NCBI GenBank assembly: GCA_902488835.1
Contig: CABTXQ010000003.1
Location: 1-55,630, forward strand
DNA length: 55,630 nt
Origin: an uncultured Ileibacterium sp.
Lineage (GTDB): Bacteria > Bacillota > Clostridia > Peptostreptococcales > Anaerovoracaceae
Direction: 5' to 3'
Each line of letters opens with the position of its first letter. Positions within the stretch are counted from its first letter, which is position 1. Of the stretch, positions 18,264 through 27,942 are shown piece by piece. Under the pieces are notes generated by a model. It was not told where the DNA came from. It searched no databases and saw only the letters and a program-made list of their open reading frames with translations. The translations under genes and the position numbers were made by a program.

Positions 18264-20260
18264 TTAATCCTTTATTTTAGCTATTGCTTTGACCGTTACC
18301 AAACTTAATAAGGCAACAATAAGAATATAAATTGCCTGGCTTCCGCTATCTCCGGTACTAGGATTGTTATCTGTTTTTATATTTTGATTATCATTATTGT
18401 CCGCTGGTTCGGAATTTGACTTGAATGTCCAAACACCTAGAAGATATAAATCATCAGGGGATTCAACAGTGGCTTTTTTTGAAACTGCCAATGCCTTGCG
18501 GTTCCCTATGAATCTAGCATCATTCTCAAATTTATCATCTGTGTTGTACCATGACTCAAATGACCAAACTCCATCGGAAACTTTTACATCTTGATATCCT
18601 GATAGAGCTATTTTATCTTGATCTAAGGCACCTTGTTTATCCTTAGCTAATTTGTCCTTAGGAAGTTTAGCCATTACTTCATTCGGAAGTGCCTTGCCCT
18701 TTGTACCGCTAACAAATTTGTAATAGACATTATTTGGGACATATCCAAGTTTTAAATCGTTAGATGGAGGGCAATTAATCTCCGTATCCGATTTTAACTT
18801 GATTGTAAAAGGTCCTTTCTTTACTTCACCAGCGCTAACGAACATGTGTCCTTTGATATTTCCATTTACAAGTAGTGTTTCTTCACCATTTGACTTAGCA
18901 AGTTCTCTTGCTTTTTCATCAGAAATTCTAAGAATCCTCTTATTCAGGTCTTCATCCTTAAGATCACTTCTCATGCTCTTAAGTTCATCCCTGGATAAGC
19001 ATTTGAGTGTCATATTGCTTAGAATAGTTTCTGTTATTGTCTTGTCCTGATCAGGTATAATATCCTTTTCCGCTATCTTTTCTTTATTAGAATTATAATC
19101 TTCTCTTAGGATCACTCTAATTGTGATTTTTGATGCACCATTTGGCTTAATAGCAAATCTAACTTTCGGGTTAGTATTATTCACAAGCGAATTGAAGCTG
19201 TTTTTGTCGCTTCCTAATGATTCATCATTACTTGGGTCAAATATCTCAAGCTTGTTATTATTTTCATCCATTACATATAATGGGCGCCACGAATATCCAA
19301 AGAATTCCAGATAAAAAACCTCAGGAATTTGAAAGCCCTCATGAAGATCTACATTTAGGTCTACATATGTATAACCCGCATTCCTTCCTTTATCAGTAGT
19401 AAAATCTCCCCCGTCGCCTTTTCTTTTATCATAATCTCTACTCAAAATAGGTCTTAGCTGATTCGAGCCTACGGGGTTTCTATATGTAACAAGTGCAATG
19501 GTCGGATCCATGTAAAATTCAGACGACAAAATAACTTCATTGTTAACTTTATTTTTGTAATAATCAAGCATTGTTCTGACATTTCCAACTATATTATCAC
19601 TATAATTAGGAGTATCAGGTCTTGTAGCCTCTCCATCTATGGAGTTATTAATTATTACTTTATTTTTATTAATTAAGTCCTTAAATTTTTCTCCCACTCT
19701 ATTTATGGCCAAAATATCAAGGTTGCCTGTAAAAGGAGCATCATTATCTAATATGCTGAAATAAACCGCATATAATTCTGCACCTTCAGGGATTCCATCA
19801 GGGAAAGCCAAACTGATAGGATCTTCAGGTGAAAAATATCTCGCACCTTCTTGAAGATGACCATTATCTACAGGAGGCTTATCAGACCATGCAAGAAATG
19901 TCTTTGCCAAACCTCTGAGCAGACCTCCGTTTTTAACAGGGGATCCGATTTTTTCAGTAGCCGAATTATAAACTTTATCTGTACTAATTTTTTGGGATGA
20001 TTCCCCCGTCCACTGCCCTACTAATTTGACAGTTCCAAAATTTCCCTTAGGAGCAGGATTGCCACTTTGTACCGGGGTAGACTGTACTGGATTAGACTCA
20101 AGGCTTTCTATGTTGTTTGTTTCATTTGCTTCATTTATTTTGTTTACTTCATTTGCTTCAGAATTTGGTGTTCTATCTTCACTTTCATTTGCAAATACCA
20201 TGAAGAAGGAAGAACAAACCATGGAAAGCGCTAAAATTGCCACAATAACTTTTTTGTCAT
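18264..20260 (-). pseudogene. Wall-anchored SHIRT-domain surface protein, frameshifted in its signal peptide
   Basis: About 665 residues if repaired. The natural start ATG 20260 lies one base after the stop of the preceding gene, with GAGGAG at its end as ribosome site. From that ATG the frame gives MTKKLLWQF and stops. Adding one A to the run of six A (20251-20256) gives MTKKVIVAILALSMVCSSFF..., a textbook signal peptide ending VFA-NES. The open frame itself can start only at GTG 20243, which lacks the basic n-region. Downstream are an Asn/Glu/Ser-rich linker, a ~400-residue unrecognised ectodomain, a SHIRT-like domain (about 495-610) and a sorting signal NPSTGD plus hydrophobic span and KIKD tail. 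It is the second gene of an operon with 20262-23717. It may be phase-variable, decayed or a sequencing error. Confidence 0.75.
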
Positions 20261-20261
20261 T

Positions 20262-23200
20262 TTATTTCTCCTCTGAATTCTTTTGCTTTTTTGATCTTAT
20301 TGCAAGTGCTGCACCTAGTGATATGGCTAATATTGATATATGTACCGAGAAATTGTTATCACCTGTCTTTGGTGTATTTGTGCCTGGGTTCTCCACTGTA
20401 TTCGGATTCTCAGGCGTTCCCGGATTTTCAGGTGTCCCCGGATTTTCAGGTGTTCCCGGATTTTCAGGTGTTCCCGGATTTTCAGGATCTTTTGGTGTTT
20501 GTTTCATCTTATAGACATATGTTACATGGAGTTCTCCCTCAATAACATTTCCATTTGCTTTTGCTGATCCAACTCCCATTTTTGTAAATTCATATCCATC
20601 AAAAGTCTTTTGCTCTGTAGTATACTCTGTTCCTACAGGTGCATCTTCTATTACTGCACTCTCAGCTTCCAATATTTTCCCGTCTTCCGCAACATATTTA
20701 ACATATACGCTTCCTTTTTTAGGATTTGGATTTGGGGTCACGTTCTTTGTAAATCTCCATGTTCCAATAAACTTAACGTCCGCACCTTTTATTGTGTCTT
20801 CTTCCTTATCCCATGACACAAAGGTCCATTTTCCATCATTGACCGTATCGTCGTATTCCTTGTTATTAAATGTTGACGGTGTTACCTCTTCCCCATCCGG
20901 TATATTTTTTTGATCTGCCGGAGTCCAGCTTTTGATAGTATCCGGTAAAGACAGTTCTACGTCTTCTGCTGCTCTGAATTCATGAACAACATTATAAAGC
21001 TTGTCTTTCTTAGTATTTGTAACCTTAGATGAAATTGCATCTTCTTTAGGCGTGCTGTTATCTAGCTGAACTATTGTTTTAGTATATCCATCCGGCACAA
21101 TAGGCTCATCTACTTTATAAATTAAAGGAGTGACGCCGTTCTCTTCGAACTTATCCAAGTTTTTAAATGTTTTGCTTAAATCTTTTCTATTTGCGGTAAA
21201 GCTTTCTTGATTATTTCCGTCCTTTCCCGGAGTCAGTATCAAAGTAGCATTTTTTGCTTGATTTTTTGCATCCTTATCATCCCACTCTTTAGTGATTGTA
21301 ATTTCTAAAGGCTTCCAACCTGCATATACGTGTAACTCATTAGGATTGACAATCTTTGTAATCTTAGCTTCCGTATTCACAAAGTAGGCATCTTTAAAAT
21401 TCACCTTTGATTCAGAAACGTCGTTCTCCTTCGTATTACGGAAATCTGCACATGATTTGTCAACGGGTGGCTGTTTTGGATTATGGTTATACCATCCGTC
21501 AAATATCCACTTTGAAACAGGCTCTTCTCCCAAATCTTGCAGATAATCTGCCGCCTTATTATCTATAGAAACCTTAGGTTCCCCACCACCTGAACCGTAG
21601 AATGTGTATATTTGCTCTTTTTTCTTAGATCCGTCTTTGAATTTTGCATTTTTATCATCGTAATTCGCATGGTAAATCATCTTGGCACGCTGGCCCAAGA
21701 CTATAGTACTGTTATCAGGATTAAATACATAATCCCATTTACCAATTGACGTGTGGTCATCCGCCTCAGCTATTGCCTGCGAGGTGTCTTTAGAGACATA
21801 ATGAATTTTCTTCGCATCTTCAGGCGTTGTCTTATACCCATCTGTTCCGCCTGCCACCGTATATCCTATACATCTCTCCTGTGTTTCGGAATATCGGTCA
21901 AAAATGCTCTTTGGATCACTATGCTTTTTTGGTTTCTCACTTATTGACACATTGATTTGATTTGTAAGTTTTCCTGTCAACAAAATCCTTGATTGCCCAT
22001 CAAGGACACGAATATCATTACCATCAAATCTTGCCTTTGGTGTGATTATTACGTCCTTGTCAGCATAAATATTTATGCCTCCCATTTCAGTTTTATCAAC
22101 TACATGGCCGTCCCCGGTAGACCAGTCACCTTTTTTATTGCCAGTAAAGATAGCATTATCGATCTTGAGATATCCGTCGTTATAGATTCCGCCAACCATA
22201 TTATATGCCACATTCCCTGTTATCTTTGCAGGACCCTTGTCGCTACCTGTTATGGTTACATTTCCTTCGTTGAATATCGCTCCCGCATTGTTTGATGCTG
22301 TTTGTGAAGAAATCTTCCCACCTTCTATAGTAACCTTATTGCCATCTCCAACGAACATAGCTCCGCCATGTCCATTCCCCTGCCATACATAGCATGCTGT
22401 GTTTTCTATAGAAGCATCCCGCATCGTCAAGTTAACTGTTGCCTTATGACCTTTAGACTTTGCTAAAGAGATGCCTGCACCGGCACCATCTGCCATGAAG
22501 TTTTTGATCTCAGTATTTTCAATTCTTGCCGTTACGCTCGAATCATCATAGAAGCATATAGCACCACCAGTATTAGCAGTATATTTGCCAGCATTCCAGG
22601 ATGCGCCTGCTCCTTCAAGTGTAGAATTAGTAAGGTTAAATTTTCCACTATCAGTTACTTGTATCAGACCTCCAGCCTCAAGAACTCTTGAACCCGTATT
22701 TGCCTTAAAGGAAGAACTATCAATGGATAAATTTGAACCTTGGGATGTTATAGCGCCTCCGGCAATTCCTATATCGCCTTTACCTGCCACTGTTTCAAAA
22801 TGAGAGTTTTTAACAATAGCATCATTACATCTTTCAAATTTTATGGCTCCACCTGTGTTAAAAGGCCCTGTTATTTTAAATGTAGCACCATAAATATGTA
22901 TTTTCGACTCTGTAGCCTCTATGGCACCACCTTGTCTTCCACCCTTGTCCTCTTTACTGTCTAAATGGTTTCCGTCAAAAACTGTAGTATCTTTTTTAGT
23001 TATATCCGGGTTGTTTATATTCAAAGTAGAACCTGGGTGCAATTTAATGGCTCCACCCTCACCATGAGAACTGTATTGTTTATCTACTTTTCCTGTATAA
23101 TTATCCTTAAATACTCCACCGGTTATTGTGACATTTGCTGAATATGAAACGATTGCCCCACCGTGTGGTGCTCCCGGACTTGGTACAACACTCTTTGTAT

Positions 23201-23717
23201 GGTTCTTTTCAAAAGTACTATTTTCTAGTTTAAGCGTAGTATGAGCAGCATAAATTGCTCCCCCTTCATACCTTTGTGTGTCCTTACCGTCAACAATCTT
23301 CTTTTTGAATGGTTCTGTTGTTGCATTTTTTAGTGTTGAATTTTTAATCGTAACGGTAGATTTCCCTGCATCAATAATACGACCGTGCTCTTTTCCGTCG
23401 AAAACAATATTATTAAATGTTATGTTTGCTCCGGATTCAATGACAAACATGTTATCTACATTTTGGGCAAGACCAAGTATTTTACCTTGGGATTTAATCT
23501 CACCACTGTAACTCGCTGGAATTTTCAGCTCATCAGTTATAGTAATATCAGTTGTTATAGTGATTGAATCTCCATTATTGATTGCCGATTTAAGCTGTGA
23601 AAAATTACTGACATCCACATTTACAGCAAATGACGGTATCGAATATAGAATACATAATATTAATATACCTACCGATATTAATATTATCTGTCTAGCCTTA
23701 GATATAGCTTTAATCAT
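20262..23717 (-). CDS. Large wall-anchored adhesin: beta-helix, Cna-B, SHIRT and MucBP domains
   Basis: A 1151-residue secreted protein. Signal peptide (about 1-31). A long right-handed beta-helix region (about 35-640) with repeated GGAI/GGA and N-x-T/F-x-x-N turns. An InlB/Flg_new-like repeat (about 700-815). A Cna-B domain (about 820-925) with isopeptide candidates Lys in ITKEW, Glu in YKVDEP and Asn in VTNTKK. A SHIRT-like domain (about 930-1010). A MucBP-like domain (about 1015-1080, VYVKYVAEDG...VGTEY). A proline-rich stalk of PENPGT repeats, then the sorting signal TPKTGD with hydrophobic span and basic tail. It is probably a host- or mucin-binding adhesin covalently fixed to peptidoglycan. 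It starts the operon; the next gene begins one base after its stop. Confidence 0.87.
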   Translation of the reverse strand: MIKAISKARQIILISVGILILCILYSIPSFAVNVDVSNFSQLKSAINNGDSITITTDITITDELKIPASYSGEIKSQGKILGLAQNVDNMFVIESGANITFNNIVFDGKEHGRIIDAGKSTVTIKNSTLKNATTEPFKKKIVDGKDTQRYEGGAIYAAHTTLKLENSTFEKNHTKSVVPSPGAPHGGAIVSYSANVTITGGVFKDNYTGKVDKQYSSHGEGGAIKLHPGSTLNINNPDITKKDTTVFDGNHLDSKEDKGGRQGGAIEATESKIHIYGATFKITGPFNTGGAIKFERCNDAIVKNSHFETVAGKGDIGIAGGAITSQGSNLSIDSSSFKANTGSRVLEAGGLIQVTDSGKFNLTNSTLEGAGASWNAGKYTANTGGAICFYDDSSVTARIENTEIKNFMADGAGAGISLAKSKGHKATVNLTMRDASIENTACYVWQGNGHGGAMFVGDGNKVTIEGGKISSQTASNNAGAIFNEGNVTITGSDKGPAKITGNVAYNMVGGIYNDGYLKIDNAIFTGNKKGDWSTGDGHVVDKTEMGGINIYADKDVIITPKARFDGNDIRVLDGQSRILLTGKLTNQINVSISEKPKKHSDPKSIFDRYSETQERCIGYTVAGGTDGYKTTPEDAKKIHYVSKDTSQAIAEADDHTSIGKWDYVFNPDNSTIVLGQRAKMIYHANYDDKNAKFKDGSKKKEQIYTFYGSGGGEPKVSIDNKAADYLQDLGEEPVSKWIFDGWYNHNPKQPPVDKSCADFRNTKENDVSESKVNFKDAYFVNTEAKITKIVNPNELHVYAGWKPLEITITKEWDDKDAKNQAKNATLILTPGKDGNNQESFTANRKDLSKTFKNLDKFEENGVTPLIYKVDEPIVPDGYTKTIVQLDNSTPKEDAISSKVTNTKKDKLYNVVHEFRAAEDVELSLPDTIKSWTPADQKNIPDGEEVTPSTFNNKEYDDTVNDGKWTFVSWDKEEDTIKGADVKFIGTWRFTKNVTPNPNPKKGSVYVKYVAEDGKILEAESAVIEDAPVGTEYTTEQKTFDGYEFTKMGVGSAKANGNVIEGELHVTYVYKMKQTPKDPENPGTPENPGTPENPGTPENPGTPENPNTVENPGTNTPKTGDNNFSVHISILAISLGAALAIRSKKQKNSEEK
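20404..20487 (-). repeat. 18-base tandem repeat encoding PENPGT
   Basis: Four full 18-base units (20404-20421, 20422-20439, 20440-20457, 20458-20475) plus a partial fifth, differing at only one or two bases, encode the proline-rich wall-spanning stalk. Unit size is a multiple of three, so copy-number change alters stalk length without breaking the frame. Confidence 0.92.
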
Positions 23718-23815
23718 GATAAATTCCCTTCAACTTCAAGTCCTTAAATATTAAACTCCACACGTCTACTTATATTATACTAACCTCTCCAACATGATGA
23801 TGTCAATCTTCTTTT

Positions 23816-24565
23816 TTATTGTTTAATTACATCCGCTCCTGCTGCGAAAGTTAATACGTCAACACCCGAAACTTTTATTTTCTTTAATACCCTTGTCATC
23901 TCATCGAGAGTTGCTCCTGTAGTATAAATATCATCTATAATTAATATCTTCTTATTTGCAAGGTTCTTTGCATATTTTGTGAGTTCAAATGAGCCGTAAA
24001 TATTGGATTGCCGCTCTTCTGGCGTAAGCCCTCTCATTGGTATTGAATCCCTAACCCTTCTTACATGATAATCCTCGCATTTAATATTCTGATGTTTAGC
24101 GAATTCTCGTGCTATCAATGCAGCCTGGTTAAATCCTCTTTTTAATCTTTTTCTCTTATACATCGGAACAGGAATTATGACATCGTAAAGTAAATTTTCT
24201 TTTTCCATAATCATCCTGTCATGCATCATCAAGGCAATATCAGACGCTATATCCGTTCTTCCACCATATTTAAGTGCAAATATTATGCTTCTCGCATGTT
24301 CGCTATATTCACATACCGTAAATCCTCTGTCAAATTCATGGTTATTTTCCCTACAGTAAAAACAAATTTCTCCAGGATTCAATTCGGACAAAGGTTTCCC
24401 ACAATGACCACACACCCTTCCATTAGCCCACTTTATCTCGTCAATGCAGGTGTCACAAAGCCTGTAGGCTCTCGAATCATCAATTATCTTCTTGCAACAT
24501 ATACAGTATAGAGAATTAGGATATGTGAGATCAAGAAGTTTGCTACCAAGTCCCCTTATGTCCAT
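23816..24565 (-). CDS. comF: ComF-family phosphoribosyltransferase-like protein
   Basis: A 249-residue protein. The N-terminal zinc-ribbon has Cys pairs CICC, LCDTC, CGHC and CFYC (about 20-75). A type I phosphoribosyltransferase fold follows, with the PRPP motif KKILIIDDIYTTGATLDEM near residue 215. ComF is needed for DNA uptake and processing in natural competence, bridging the translocase and recombination proteins; a PRTase activity is not established. Its start overlaps the recD2 stop by about 10 bases, so both are likely in one operon. Confidence 0.92.
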   Translation of the reverse strand: MDIRGLGSKLLDLTYPNSLYCICCKKIIDDSRAYRLCDTCIDEIKWANGRVCGHCGKPLSELNPGEICFYCRENNHEFDRGFTVCEYSEHARSIIFALKYGGRTDIASDIALMMHDRMIMEKENLLYDVIIPVPMYKRKRLKRGFNQAALIAREFAKHQNIKCEDYHVRRVRDSIPMRGLTPEERQSNIYGSFELTKYAKNLANKKILIIDDIYTTGATLDEMTRVLKKIKVSGVDVLTFAAGADVIKQ

Positions 24566-26802
24566 GCATTTTCTCCAAGTCTTTCTGAAAGTCCCGTGTA
24601 TCTTTCATCAACCCTGTTATTGTCAATCATCGCATGCATTATTCCCTCATTCCCTATCAAAACAACTAGGTTCTTGCCGCGTGTGACTCCTGTGTAAAAA
24701 AGATTCCTGGTCATGAGCATCGGTGATACGGCTACTATTGGCATTATTATCGCCTTGAACTCACTCCCCTGGCTTTTATGCACAGTAATAGCGTATGCAT
24801 GCTCTATTTCATCGAGATTTTCATTTGAATATGTAACGATCTTTCCATCGTAGTTCACAGTAAGTCTATTGTATTCATTGTCTATGGAAACTATTACGCC
24901 CATATCGCCGTTAAAAATTCCGGTTCCCTCTCCATCGTTTTCAAATAATGAGTTGCCGATTTCCTTCCACTCAATGTCATAGTCATTTATGATCTGCATG
25001 ACCCTGTCTCCCTCTCGGAAAACCTTGTTGCCGTATTTTTTCTCATTCTTATCTCTAGATTTCGGGTTGAGGACATCTTGCAAGACCTTATTAAGATTGT
25101 GGGTTCCAAGCATTCCTTTCTTTGTTGGCGTAAGGACCTGAATATCATTCCATGAATCTATGAAATTATAGTATTTCTCAAGCCTGCCTTCCATAAGCTC
25201 AGATATAAGGTTGATAGTTCTTTCTCCGGATCCCTCTCTGATCATAAAGAAATCGCTTTCTGAACCGCCGTATTCAGGATATTCTCCATCGTTTATTCTA
25301 TGTGCATTGACTATAATATTGCTTGACTTTGCCTGCCTGAATATCTCCCTAAGATGTGTTGTATGTATGGCCCCGCTTTTTATCATATCCCTAAGCACAT
25401 TTCCTGCTCCAACGCTAGGAAGCTGATCCGAATCTCCAAAGATGATAAGTCTAGTGCCTGATTTAATCGCTCTAAGAAGGCCCTCCATAAGAAGAATATC
25501 TATCATCGATGCTTCATCTATTATTACAGCACCTTCATCAAGGGGATCATCTTCATTCTTCGTAAAATCGACCCTTTCGTCATCGGTAAAAACATATCCA
25601 AGCATCCTGTGGATTGTCATCGCAGTAAAGCCTGATGTCTCTGTTATTCTTCTTGCGGCACGCCCTGTAGGAGCCGCTATCGCGGTCTTTACACCAAGAT
25701 CATTAAGTATTGATGCAATGAAATTGATAATCGTCGTCTTCCCTGTTCCGGGACCTCCTGTTATAATACATACATTATTCGTTAGTGCATCGTAGATTGC
25801 CTTATGCTGCTCATCTGATAGCTCAATTCTATCAACATAATCCCTTCCTATATTCTTCTTTTTCTCCATTCCGTTAATGTACGCATCTAAATCAGTTAGA
25901 GGAAGACTTCCGATTTCTGCTGAAATAATTCTCTTAAGATCGGCAGCTACACTTAACTCTGATGAATAGTAATCGTAAAGATATATTGCATTCTCATCAT
26001 TTACACTTGCAGTCTTTATGTCTCCCGTAAATGCCATGCTTATAAGCGTATCTGCTATCATTTCTTCGGATACATCAAGAAGGATCGCAGCTTGCTCAAT
26101 CGCCGTATCCCGAGGCACATAGGTGCTTCCACTTCCTGCAAATGAAGTCAGGACATGTTTGATCCCGCTTGATATGCGAAATTCGCTGTCTTTTTTTATG
26201 CCCGCTTTTAAAGCAATCTGGTCAGCACCTCTAAAACTTATACCTCTGATATCATCGACAAGTCTATATGGGTTTTCCTCAATTAAATCTATTGCATCTT
26301 TACCATATTCAGAATATATGCGTACTGCCTGAGCAGTTGTAATTCCATATTCTCTAAGTGCAAAGGATATGTGTGCGAATTCTCTTCCCTCGTTATATGA
26401 GTCAGTTATCTTCTTAAGAGTTTTCTTCCCGATCCCCTGTATTTCGAGTAAACGTTCAGGCTCAGTTTCCAATATGTCAAGAGCATCTTCACCGAACTTA
26501 TCAATTATCAGTCCTGCCGTCTTATGTCCTATTCCCTTTATTGTTCCTGAAGAAAGAAAGGCCCTTATTCCGGGAGCATCATCAGGAATAACTTCCTCAT
26601 ATTCTAAAGCAACAAACTGCTCTCCATATTTTGGATGCACCTTAAAAGAACCTGTTATCTGATATCTTAGTCCCTCTTTCGGTTGGTGAAAATTGCCTGT
26701 TACGGTAAATTCCTCATCATCAGTTTCAAAAATTGCAACAGTATATCCATTATCCTTATTATTAAAAATTATTCTGGTAAGTGTGCCTTCTTTTATTCCC
26801 AT
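24556..26802 (-). CDS. recD2: ATP-dependent RecD2-like DNA helicase
   Basis: A 748-residue SF1B 5'-3' helicase of the RecD2/YrrC type, which acts without RecBC. An N-terminal OB-like and helix-hairpin-helix region (about 1-300) is followed by the Walker A loop TGGPGTGKTTI, the DEAS motif in VIIDEASMIDI, FGDSDQLPSVGAG, LREIFRQA and the C-terminal AITVHKSQGSEF. All helicase motifs appear intact. It functions in DNA repair and replication-fork maintenance. It follows yhaM by 23 bases and is coupled to comF. Confidence 0.95.
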   Translation of the reverse strand: MGIKEGTLTRIIFNNKDNGYTVAIFETDDEEFTVTGNFHQPKEGLRYQITGSFKVHPKYGEQFVALEYEEVIPDDAPGIRAFLSSGTIKGIGHKTAGLIIDKFGEDALDILETEPERLLEIQGIGKKTLKKITDSYNEGREFAHISFALREYGITTAQAVRIYSEYGKDAIDLIEENPYRLVDDIRGISFRGADQIALKAGIKKDSEFRISSGIKHVLTSFAGSGSTYVPRDTAIEQAAILLDVSEEMIADTLISMAFTGDIKTASVNDENAIYLYDYYSSELSVAADLKRIISAEIGSLPLTDLDAYINGMEKKKNIGRDYVDRIELSDEQHKAIYDALTNNVCIITGGPGTGKTTIINFIASILNDLGVKTAIAAPTGRAARRITETSGFTAMTIHRMLGYVFTDDERVDFTKNEDDPLDEGAVIIDEASMIDILLMEGLLRAIKSGTRLIIFGDSDQLPSVGAGNVLRDMIKSGAIHTTHLREIFRQAKSSNIIVNAHRINDGEYPEYGGSESDFFMIREGSGERTINLISELMEGRLEKYYNFIDSWNDIQVLTPTKKGMLGTHNLNKVLQDVLNPKSRDKNEKKYGNKVFREGDRVMQIINDYDIEWKEIGNSLFENDGEGTGIFNGDMGVIVSIDNEYNRLTVNYDGKIVTYSNENLDEIEHAYAITVHKSQGSEFKAIIMPIVAVSPMLMTRNLFYTGVTRGKNLVVLIGNEGIMHAMIDNNRVDERYTGLSERLGENAWT

Positions 26803-26825
26803 CTAATTCAACAATCTCTAATCAG

Positions 26826-27785
26826 TCAAAAAGTCTTCCTGTATATCCTTCTATTATCAAGAGTCCATATCTTCTCTCCAAAAGCTCCCGGCTCAGTTGA
26901 ACGTATGCTTTCTTCCATATCAAACATCTTTGCATCCATGTTATCGAGATGATGTAACATTTCGGCCTCCAAGAATAGCGGCTTCTTAGGACTTCCGAAT
27001 TCAGGTTCATAGTGATGTGAGAGAATCATGTGCTCAAGTAGTACTGTCTTCTCTTCATCGATGCCAAGTTCTTTACATCTATTGTATACCATTCTTACAC
27101 CGGAAACTATATGACCGATCATTTGTCCTTCGAAGCTATACCCAGGCGAAATACCGTTCTCATCGGACTCAATCTCATTTAACTTCTCTATGTCATGAAT
27201 TGCTATTCCTGCAAGTAAAAGGTCCTTATCAAGGGATTTATAGACCTCGCACATCCTGATTCCCGCCATAAGCATTCTCTTAACGTGCCAAAGAAGTCCC
27301 GCATATTCAGCATGGTGGTTGCTCATTGCTGCAGGATAATACATTATCTTCTCCTTGTTATCTTCATATATCGATTTGCAAAGGAGCTTTAATTCCTCAT
27401 CTTTGAAGCCATCTATAACTCCAATTATGTATTCATACATTTCTTCCGGTGCTTCCGGTGCCGCCTTTATGAAATCGCTTTTTTCGATTTTATCTTCTTT
27501 AACAGAGAATCTCATTCTGGTTATCTTAAGTTGTTTAATATCACGCCACTCCGTAACCTCAGCCTTTATCTTTACTATCTGTCCAGGCGATAGCTTTGAC
27601 ATTTCTGATCCCTTGGGTTGCTCTATATCCCACTTTTTTCCGTTAACCTCACCCGTCTTATCTGAAAGCGTGATATCGAGATATTTCTTTCCATTTCTGT
27701 CTTCTTTTACCTCGAAGCTCTTTACCATAAAAAAATCAATAATTTCCTGACCGACGACCAAATTCTCAATAAATATCTCTTTCAT
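26826..27785 (-). CDS. yhaM: 3'-5' exoribonuclease YhaM family
   Basis: A 319-residue protein with an N-terminal OB-fold nucleic-acid-binding domain (about 10-95, DRNGKKYLDITLSDKTGEV) and an HD phosphohydrolase domain (about 150-300). HD-domain metal ligands fit HHAEYAGLLWH, IAIHDIEKL and LSHHYEPEFG. This is the architecture and length of YhaM/Cbf1, a Mn2+-dependent exoribonuclease of Firmicutes also active on single-stranded DNA. It is the first gene of the yhaM-recD2-comF cluster. Confidence 0.93.
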   Translation of the reverse strand: MKEIFIENLVVGQEIIDFFMVKSFEVKEDRNGKKYLDITLSDKTGEVNGKKWDIEQPKGSEMSKLSPGQIVKIKAEVTEWRDIKQLKITRMRFSVKEDKIEKSDFIKAAPEAPEEMYEYIIGVIDGFKDEELKLLCKSIYEDNKEKIMYYPAAMSNHHAEYAGLLWHVKRMLMAGIRMCEVYKSLDKDLLLAGIAIHDIEKLNEIESDENGISPGYSFEGQMIGHIVSGVRMVYNRCKELGIDEEKTVLLEHMILSHHYEPEFGSPKKPLFLEAEMLHHLDNMDAKMFDMEESIRSTEPGAFGEKIWTLDNRRIYRKTF

Positions 27786-27869
27786 CCTTTCTCCCTCTTA
27801 TTACTGAAGTGTATGATTTTTATACGTGTAATTATAGCATATAAGCTATAGGCGGTAAATGTTTTGCAG

Positions 27870-27898
27870 TTGTTCAAAACAAGGGGCTATGTTAAAAT
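27870..27898 (+). promoter_or_regulatory. Probable promoter of hydF-nadE
   Basis: TTGTTC (27870-27875), 17-base spacer, TAAAAT (27893-27898), with an expected start near 27905 and a 38-base leader before ATG 27943. Confidence 0.5.
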
Positions 27899-27942
27899 TT
27901 CTAATAATATTATTTCTATTTTTTACATAAGTGGAGGAAGGT

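Noticed and set aside
20404..20487. Possible CRISPR array
   Set aside because: Units are contiguous 18-mers with no spacers and encode PENPGT in frame in a real protein.
20026..20545. Plus-strand frames with repeated FSGVPG
   Set aside because: Antisense reading of the PENPGT stalk repeats and signal peptide region; no start signals.
23718..23815. Promoter TTGACA...TATAAT for the large adhesin
   Set aside because: Both hexamers occur on the minus strand but are 21 bases apart, too far for a normal sigma-A promoter, so I did not list it.
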